From Syntrophobacteraceae bacterium (GTDB lineage: Bacteria; Desulfobacterota; Syntrophobacteria; Syntrophobacterales; Syntrophobacteraceae), in the NCBI GenBank assembly GCA_025453975.1, contig JALOPI010000037.1, positions 1 through 43,205 of the forward strand: DNA of 43,205 bases. The letters run 5' to 3'. Shown here piece after piece: positions 38,198-43,205 of this stretch. Position 1 is the stretch's first letter, and each line of letters opens with the position of its first letter. The notes beneath the pieces were generated by a model. It was not told where the DNA came from and ran no database searches. It saw only the letters and a list, made by a program, of their open reading frames with translations. Both the position numbers and the translations under genes were made by a program.

Positions 38198-38566
38198 TCA
38201 AGCCTCGATGAAGACCGACAATTCCTGCAAGAAGGTACGCGTGCTGATCGGCTTGGTGATATAGCCTTCGCACCCGGCCTCCATGGCCTTCTGCTCGTCC
38301 CCCGCCATGGCGAAAGAGGTGAGCGCCACCACGGGAATCTTCCGCATGCTCGGATCGGACTTGATCACCCGGGTGGCGTCCAGCCCGTCCATTCCCGGGA
38401 GCTGAATGTCCATGAGAATGAGGCTCGGCCGATTGGCGCGAGCCAGCTCGATTCCCTCTTCCGCGCTCCCGGCCTTGAGAATCTGGTATTTCCCGACGGT
38501 CAGGAGGTGTTGGATCAACTTCATGTTCAGCTCATTGTCCTCGACGACGAGAACGGTGCTATCCAT
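38198..38566 (-). CDS. Single-domain response regulator, DivK-like
   Basis: A 122-residue receiver without output domain. It has VLVVEDNELNMKLI, LILMDIQLPGMDG (D53), VVALTSFAM and the switch Lys in YITKPIS. The sequence style is that of DivK/CheY-like carriers. ATG 38566 has GGGGGAAG upstream; longer in-frame starts add unconserved sequence. It is first in the c-di-GMP operon and may shuttle phosphate with the Hpt encoded two genes later. Confidence 0.9.
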   Translation of the reverse strand: MDSTVLVVEDNELNMKLIQHLLTVGKYQILKAGSAEEGIELARANRPSLILMDIQLPGMDGLDATRVIKSDPSMRKIPVVALTSFAMAGDEQKAMEAGCEGYITKPISTRTFLQELSVFIEA

Positions 38567-38955
38567 GATCTTCCCCCACTCCTTGCGGCCGTCCGGGATC
38601 ATGAGTCCCATGATTTTCAGCCGCGATCCTTGAGATGTCATCCGCATCGCCCGAGAGAACCGGAGTCTGGACCTTGCATCCACTCCCGCGCCGGGATGGT
38701 GGTGTAAACAGAAACCGTGCCACAATAGTCGATGAAGTCACGGACCATGGCTGCATATGGTTTTGGCTCCATGCCCTCCTCCCCACGGATACCCGCGGGG
38801 CACCTTCCGGGAACGAAAGACCGGATTGCGTCGGGAAGATCGGATGTCCCGTCCGGGGACAGGGTCCTTCACCCCCCGGGGAGCCGAGCCCGGGCGGCGC
38901 CGTGCCGGAGCTCCGTGGCCCGCGGGGAAGAAGCCGGCCGAAGGCAAGGGAGTCA
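38567..38955. other. Upstream region of the c-di-GMP operon
   Basis: About 390 bp between the single-receiver gene and the end of the NtrC-type gene. No credible gene is seen. It includes the weak sigma-54-like site described separately. Confidence 0.4.
38707..38722 (-). promoter_or_regulatory. Weak sigma-54-like promoter before c-di-GMP operon
   Basis: On the minus strand the -24 element is a perfect TGGCACG, but the -12 element reads CTGTT rather than TTGCA (GT where GC is expected, correct 10-bp spacing). It lies about 140 bp before the single-receiver ATG and next to an NtrC-type activator gene. The imperfect -12 box makes it uncertain. Confidence 0.3.
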
Positions 38956-40371
38956 TCAGGCGTCATGAGGCGATGATCTCCGGGTGCGGGAGAGCCGGTG
39001 CTTGGCGAACAGCTCGTACAGACGGGATTTGGAGATCCCCGAGATCCTTGTGGCCTCCTGAACGTCGTTCATGCTCAGGGCAATGAGCCGACCGAGATAT
39101 TCCCTTTCGACGTCTTCCCGGAAGTCCCGCATGCTGGGAAGGGAGCCCCCGGCTTCCGGCCCGCGCGGCCGGGTATTCTCGCCGGACTTTCCGCCCAGGC
39201 TGTGCTTGAGGATGTGCACACGCATCTGCACCGGCAGGTGGTTGGCAAACAGCGTCATGCCCTTGCCGCAGAGCGCCACGGCACCATCCAGAACATTGAC
39301 CAGCTCGCGCACGTTTCCCGGCCAGGGGTACGAGGTCAGGGCATCCAGGAAATCCGGGGAGAAGCCCTTGGCCCCCGAGCCATACAAATCGCACAGGCGT
39401 CCCACATGAAATCGTGCCAGGTCGATGGTGTCCTCCCTGCGGTCCCGCAGGGGAGGCAGCTCGATCTGGAGAGCCCGCAGCCGGTAGAGCAGATCCTTTC
39501 GGAACCGTCCCTCATTCACCATGACATCAAGGTCGCGGTTGGTGGCCGCGATGACTCGGAATCGGCTCAGCGCTTCCTCTTTGGCCCCCACGGGCCTGAA
39601 GCATCGCTCCTGCAGAACCCGGAGAAACTTCTTCTGCATCTCCGAGGGCAGCTCCCCCACTTCATCCAGGAAGAGCGTTCCGCCGTCCGCCTGGCTCACC
39701 AGCCCCACCTGGTCCGCGCTGGCACCGGTGAACGCCCCTTTCTTGTGTCCGAAGAGCAGGCTCTCCACCAGCTCGGACGGCAGCGCCGCGCAGTCGACCA
39801 CGACGAAGTTCCCGTCCGCCCGGTCGCTGTTCTCGTGGATGGCCCGGGCGAAGAGCTCCTTTCCGGTGCCCGTCTCCCCGGTGATGAGCACGTTCACCTC
39901 GCACGAGGATGCCTGTGCGATCTTTTGCAGGCACTCCTGGATTCTGGGTCCGCCGCCGACGATCCTCTCCCGCTTGAGCACCAGGGGTGGCTTGACGGCA
40001 CGCTTCTCTTTCCGGTATTCGAGCACCCTCGAAAGGGGCGGGAGGAGATCCTTGATGGACGGAGTCTTCTCGATGTAGTCCCAGGCCCCGCAACGGAGCG
40101 CCAGCTCGGCGCCATCCGGGTCACCCGCCGCCGTGATGATGATGACCTCCGGCTGGGAGGGGCTTTCCTTGATCGTCTGAACAGCTCTCAGACCACTCCC
40201 GTCAGGCATGCCCACATCCAGGAGCACCACATCGAAAGGCTCCTCGCCGACGATTCGGCTCCCGTCCCCGAGGGTCGAGGCACACCGGGCCTCATGCCCG
40301 GTGCTCTGGATCATGTAGGCCAAGGTCTTGGACATCATGTGATCGTCGTCGATGATGAGGATTTTGCCCAT
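38956..40371 (-). CDS. Sigma-54-dependent response regulator, NtrC family
   Basis: Transcription activator of 471 residues. The N-terminal receiver shows ILIIDDDHMMSK and VVLLDVGMPDGSG (D52). The AAA+ domain has Walker A GETGTGKE (165-172), the sigma-54-contacting GAFTGA loop (212-217, intact) and GGTLFLDEVGELPSEMQ. A C-terminal Fis-type helix-turn-helix includes VQEATRISGISKSRLYELFA. I chose ATG 40371 (MGKILIIDDD) because everything upstream in the frame is unconserved. Its cognate kinase is not adjacent. A likely target is the divergent promoter at 41029-41044, and possibly the operon downstream. Confidence 0.93.
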   Translation of the reverse strand: MGKILIIDDDHMMSKTLAYMIQSTGHEARCASTLGDGSRIVGEEPFDVVLLDVGMPDGSGLRAVQTIKESPSQPEVIIITAAGDPDGAELALRCGAWDYIEKTPSIKDLLPPLSRVLEYRKEKRAVKPPLVLKRERIVGGGPRIQECLQKIAQASSCEVNVLITGETGTGKELFARAIHENSDRADGNFVVVDCAALPSELVESLLFGHKKGAFTGASADQVGLVSQADGGTLFLDEVGELPSEMQKKFLRVLQERCFRPVGAKEEALSRFRVIAATNRDLDVMVNEGRFRKDLLYRLRALQIELPPLRDRREDTIDLARFHVGRLCDLYGSGAKGFSPDFLDALTSYPWPGNVRELVNVLDGAVALCGKGMTLFANHLPVQMRVHILKHSLGGKSGENTRPRGPEAGGSLPSMRDFREDVEREYLGRLIALSMNDVQEATRISGISKSRLYELFAKHRLSRTRRSSPHDA

Positions 40372-40886
40372 CCGCTGCTTGCCTGCCCCCTTCCATTCCG
40401 GTTTCCTGAACTGACCGCTCCTTGCGCCTCCAGACGGGCCGAGCCGACGGAGCGGCTCCGATTCATCCTGAATCGTGCAGCTCCAGGGTCTGGGCTCCGG
40501 GCTCCGTGCCCCTGCTCCCCTCGGAGGCGAACGGGGCGGAGGGATCGACTCCCTTGTCGACCCGCAGACCTCTTTTCGGATCCCGGACCGGAATTCCGGA
40601 TTCCCTCTCATCAATGAAATAATACCGATGGTTTGTCCGTACATTCCCGGGGGAAGCCGTCCCTGGGGCCCCTCCCGGCCGGGCTCAACCGGTGAGCCCG
40701 GGGCTTTCAGCTCATGGAGCCGAAGCCCCGGGATGACGCTCTGCGCCACGGGCATGCATGGGCACACGGCGTGCCAGGGAGCGACCATGGGGGACGGAGC
40801 TGAAGACTCAAGGAATATCAGTGGCTTGACGGTCCATTCCCCCCGGGCCCCGGCCACCCGGCCGGGGTCGCCGCCAGAAGAGCTGT
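40372..40886. other. Intergenic region upstream of NtrC-type gene
   Basis: About 515 bp without a supported gene. Long open frames exist on the plus strand but lack family resemblance or ribosome sites. The remainder of the spacer, to 41232, holds the palindromes and promoter listed next. Confidence 0.4.
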
Positions 40887-40972
40887 GCCAGTCTGGCCCG
40901 TTTGCAAGGGATTTATGGAATCAATCCTTGGGGTTGCTCAAATCGTCCCATTCTGGGACGATCCAGTCTGGC
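40887..40972 (+). promoter_or_regulatory. Cluster of palindromes, likely activator binding sites
   Basis: Three palindromes are visible. GCCAG-T-CTGGC is at 40887-40897. A perfect 9-bp pair, ATCGTCCCA and TGGGACGAT, lies at 40942-40962 with a 3-bp centre. A second CCAG-T-CTGG is at 40963-40971. The last two directly adjoin. They sit 60-145 bp before a sigma-54-like promoter, the distance typical for NtrC-type activators, and beside the gene of such an activator. Confidence 0.5.
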
Positions 40973-41028
40973 GTGCCCCTGGGAATGCATAGGCTGCCGG
41001 GGGGGCATGCCGGACACGGTCCCGGATT

Positions 41029-41044
41029 GGGCACAAAATGTGCT
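41029..41044 (+). promoter_or_regulatory. Sigma-54-like promoter facing small MshEN-like gene
   Basis: GGCAC (-24) and TGCT (-12) are separated so that GG and GC have exactly 10 bp between them (GG 41030-41031, GC 41042-41043). The bases outside deviate (G instead of T before GG; GTGC instead of TTGC). Transcription would start near 41055 and read into the gene at 41233. Confidence 0.5.
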
Positions 41045-41232
41045 AAATCCAGATGGTCTCTCCAGGCCATGCGGCGGATGCGGGAGGCTGGGCTTCCGGC
41101 CCATTGGAAGCCGCATCGAGACCGCTTTCAACCCGACATGGGGGAAGGCTCCCGGGTCATGAACGCCCCCCCTCGGCAGGGATCGGCGCACACCGCTCCC
41201 CCCCCATGCCCACGGGAAAGGATGCTACGGAC

Positions 41233-41469
41233 ATGAAGAGTCACCTCCAGAAGCGATTCGGCTCCATCGCCGTCGAAAAGGGATACATCACCACTGAGCA
41301 GCTGGTGGACGCTCTCCAGACTCAGGCCAGGGAAAATGTCGAAAACGGCCGCCACAGACTCATCGGGCAAATCCTTCTCGAAAAATCCTACCTCACCGAA
41401 GCCGAGCTGGACGATATCCTCGAGACCATGAGCAATTCCCTCCTCTACACCCTGGGAATGGGCAGATAG
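41233..41469 (+). CDS. Small MshEN/GspE-N-like protein
   Basis: A 78-residue protein resembling the N-terminal helical module of type II secretion and type IV pilus ATPases (FGSIAVEKGYITTEQLVDAL, then IGQILLEKSYLTEAELDDIL: two helix-turn units of the same pattern). This module in some ATPases binds c-di-GMP (MshEN), but the key residues cannot be confirmed here. ATG 41233 matches the start of similarity, with AAAGGA upstream; longer in-frame starts are unconserved. It stands alone behind the sigma-54-like promoter. Function unknown. Confidence 0.6.
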   Translation: MKSHLQKRFGSIAVEKGYITTEQLVDALQTQARENVENGRHRLIGQILLEKSYLTEAELDDILETMSNSLLYTLGMGR

Positions 41470-41594
41470 CCGAAGCCGGGCCCCCGCGAAATCCACCGCC
41501 CGGGCCGCGGCGCCGCCGCGCCCCCCCCTGGTGACGGCGTTCACCGACCCGACCCGGCGGCTTTTCACCCTGCAACGCCACTACAGCCTGTTCC

Positions 41595-41649
41595 GTCATT
41601 TCGACCGGAGGGAGAAATCCCGAGGTCCCTCGCATTCGCTCGGGATGAC
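41595..41649. repeat. REP-like palindromic repeat, copy A
   Basis: A 55-bp element that begins GTCATTTCGACC and ends CTCGGGATGAC, so its ends are imperfect inverted copies, with an internal GGGAGAAATC arm. It has the look of dispersed REP-type palindromes. A relative lies at 41912-42001. Confidence 0.5.
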
Positions 41650-41890
41650 AGCGTTGAAATCGCGATCTTGGGTTGCAGGGCTCAAGGGTGCGATGATCTT
41701 CCCACCCTTCTCGGGCATCGGGAACTTGGGGGCACGCTCATCCAGTCCGGTTTCCGGGGATCGTTCCGGGTTTCCGGACGCTCACGCCTTACTCCGTGTC
41801 GGCCCCCTCATGGGGCATTCTCATTAAATCCAGTGATTGCAGCATCTTGAATGTCCATGTGGCCCGAGAGCTTCTTGGCATCTGCTTTGC

Positions 41891-42028
41891 CAGGGAGGCT
41901 GTCCGGCAACTGTCATTTTGGGCGACAGCGGGAAATCTCGATCCTCGTGCTCACTGGATGCCTGGAGATTCCCCTCTTGGCCGCGCTCCGTTGGGAATGA
42001 CTCAAGAAATTGTCGGACAGCCTTCCAG
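41891..42028. repeat. REP-like repeat copy B inside 21-bp inverted repeats
   Basis: Copy B (41912-42001) opens GTCATTTTGGGCGAC and closes TTGGGAATGAC, matching copy A. It is bracketed by 21-bp inverted repeats, 41891-41911 and 42008-42028, identical at 17 of 21 positions (core AGGCTGTCCG). Inner arms GGGAAATCTC and GGAGATTCCC extend the fold. It may be a MITE-like element or an extended palindromic repeat. No coding sequence is supported in 41470-42088. Confidence 0.5.
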
Positions 42029-42088
42029 GAGGCGGAGCACATTGGGGTGAAAGCGCGAGGAACCGCTGAGAGAGGAAGCACCAAGTCC

Positions 42089-42556
42089 ATGAACCTTGCC
42101 ATTTACTGTGGATCCAGATCGGCATGGCCGCGGCAGCTCGAGTCCGTCATCGATGAGATGGGCTCGATGCGCGAGGTGAGCGTCTACAGGGACCTGGCTG
42201 AGCTGGGTCGCGCCCTCCACCGGCCGGGAAAACAGCTCGGACTGATCGTCCTCCATGCGGACAGCCGGAAAGATCTGGAAGACATGCTCCCTCTCAAGGG
42301 CTTGCTGCAGGACATCCGGACCGTGCTCGTCGTGCCCGACCTGGATGCGGCGACGGTATCCCTGGGCCACAGCCTTGAGCCCAGGATTCTGACCCGAGCC
42401 GATGGCGACCGGGGAGAGCTGCGGGCGATCCTGTACCGCATGGTCAGGCTGTACGCCGAGGATTCGGGAGGCTGTCAGGCCGAGGACGGAACCGGCCCCT
42501 CCCCGCATGACTCGAGGAGGAGAGGAAAGGAGAGACCGGGCCGCATGAGTGTCTGA
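42089..42556 (+). CDS. Hypothetical protein, receiver-like fold possible
   Basis: A 155-residue protein. The first 115 residues alternate hydrophobic strands and helices as in a receiver domain (LAIYCGSR, LGLIVLHADSRKDLEDML, TVLVVPDLDAATV). The usual acidic cluster and acceptor Asp-x-x-x-P are not in the normal places, so it is at most a pseudo-receiver. The C-terminal 35 residues are polar and probably disordered. ATG 42089 has GAGGA about 13 bases upstream. Nothing reliable can be said of its function. It lies 79 bp before the DapF-like gene. Confidence 0.55.
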   Translation: MNLAIYCGSRSAWPRQLESVIDEMGSMREVSVYRDLAELGRALHRPGKQLGLIVLHADSRKDLEDMLPLKGLLQDIRTVLVVPDLDAATVSLGHSLEPRILTRADGDRGELRAILYRMVRLYAEDSGGCQAEDGTGPSPHDSRRRGKERPGRMSV

Positions 42557-42635
42557 TTCGGCAGGGGGGAGGGAATCCTTCCGCGGACCGGTTCAACCCC
42601 TGGCATTCATCAAGGAAGATGAGGTGAGGATGGGT

Positions 42636-43205
42636 ATGGGACTACAGTTCGTCAAACAGACATCTTTCGGGAACAATTTCGTCATCGTGGATGAGACTCG
42701 GAGCCGGGTGCTCCCCGAAGGTTACAAGCAGAAGTTCGCCTATCTCGCCACCAATCAGAGCTTTGGGATCGGCTGCGACAACTTCCTGGTGATCCAGAAC
42801 TGCACTTCCGAGATCCTGGACGAGATCAACGCGCACCACCATTACTGGGAAGCCAGGCCCGACGCCTCCATGGCCGATCTGGTCTTCAGAATGTTCGAGC
42901 CCGACGGGAGCGAGGCCTTCTCCTGTGGCAACGGGCTCATGTGCGTGGCCAACCATCTCGCCGAGCAGCACGGACTGAGCTCGGCGCGGATCATGACGGA
43001 GATCCCCACCCGCCAGCCCAAGGTCGTCTCCATTGGGCGAAATCGCAACGAGGCCACGGCCTGGGCGAACCTGGGACGGCCCCGCCGCGTCTGCGCCAGC
43101 CAGGCCGCCCTGGGAATCCGCACGCACTTCGATGAAGAGATCGACTTGATCGAGAACATCGACGTGAGCCACTTCCGCAAAACCGACGCAGCCCAGTTCC
43201 TGAGC
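42636..43205 (+). CDS. Diaminopimelate epimerase-like protein (3' end cut by window)
   Basis: The first 190 codons of a DapF-family protein. DapF converts LL- to meso-diaminopimelate for lysine and peptidoglycan synthesis. Seen are SFGNNFVIVDE near the start, IGCDNFLVI, and EPDGSEAFSCGNGLMCVANHL with the Cys (C97) that matches the first catalytic cysteine. It departs from typical DapF in having GNN instead of GND, Asn in place of the Gly after IG-x-D, and extra sequence between these blocks. It may therefore be a divergent paralogue. The second catalytic Cys lies beyond the window. ATG 42636 is 9 bases after GAGGTG; ATG 42630 is in frame too. Confidence 0.7.
   Translation, partial: MGLQFVKQTSFGNNFVIVDETRSRVLPEGYKQKFAYLATNQSFGIGCDNFLVIQNCTSEILDEINAHHHYWEARPDASMADLVFRMFEPDGSEAFSCGNGLMCVANHLAEQHGLSSARIMTEIPTRQPKVVSIGRNRNEATAWANLGRPRRVCASQAALGIRTHFDEEIDLIENIDVSHFRKTDAAQFLS

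Noticed and set aside
38998..40617. 539-codon plus-strand frame opposite the NtrC-type gene
   Set aside because: Antisense shadow; no motif seen.
40475..41236. 253-codon plus-strand frame upstream of the small MshEN-like gene
   Set aside because: Low-complexity translation overlapping the palindromes and sigma-54-like promoter; no family match.
42642..43172. 176-codon minus-strand frame at the right edge
   Set aside because: Opposite the DapF-like gene, whose frame is open to the window edge with clear family motifs.

Overview
This window reads as chromosome from a GC-rich, signalling-heavy anaerobe, most likely a deltaproteobacterium (Desulfobacterota). That is an inference from gene style: many hybrid kinases and PhnD-like binding proteins, a gyrB-gyrA-gpsA-kinase run, a membrane c-type cytochrome, and sigma-54 activators. 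No rRNA or tRNA gene was seen that could confirm the taxon.

Left region (1-4.9 kb) is a defence and mobile-DNA zone. It holds the end of a type I-E CRISPR-Cas operon (cas1e, cas2e), a short leader, and an array of 31 repeats of 29 bp with 30 spacers of 32 bp, all on a strict 61-bp period. The old end of the array abuts a decayed 5' piece of a Tn3-family transposase gene on the minus strand, which carries an in-frame amber codon. A RelE/HigB-like toxin and an XRE antitoxin follow, with a recognisable promoter and operator.

Core region (5.0-13.3 kb) has a membrane-anchored cytochrome c on the plus strand. It converges on a minus-strand operon: gyrB, gyrA, gpsA, then a sensor histidine kinase.

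Sensory region 1 (13.9-23.5 kb, plus strand) holds a family-3 periplasmic binding protein, a membrane hybrid kinase, a chemoreceptor with a zinc-binding CZB-type signature in its predicted periplasmic part, a PAS/LuxR regulator and a soluble hybrid kinase.

Sensory region 2 (23.5-32.4 kb, minus strand) is the most unusual locus. It is a tightly coupled operon: a TolC-like outer-membrane protein, three tandem paralogous PhnD-like binding proteins, a 1260-residue hybrid kinase with three receivers and an Hpt domain, and a separate Hpt protein. No ABC permease or ATPase is present, so the binding proteins are probably sensors or export-linked accessories rather than importers.

Sensory region 3 (32.7-38.6 kb, minus strand) is a c-di-GMP operon: a single receiver, HDOD-GGDEF, Hpt, REC-PAS-GAF-GGDEF-EAL, and a lytic transglycosylase. 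Upstream lies an NtrC-type activator (38956-40371). The divergent spacer beyond it carries palindromes and a sigma-54-like promoter facing a small MshEN-like protein gene. The window ends with two REP-like palindromic repeats, a small receiver-like protein and the 5' part of a DapF-family gene.

Taken together, more than half the window encodes phosphorelay and second-messenger parts whose partners sit side by side.
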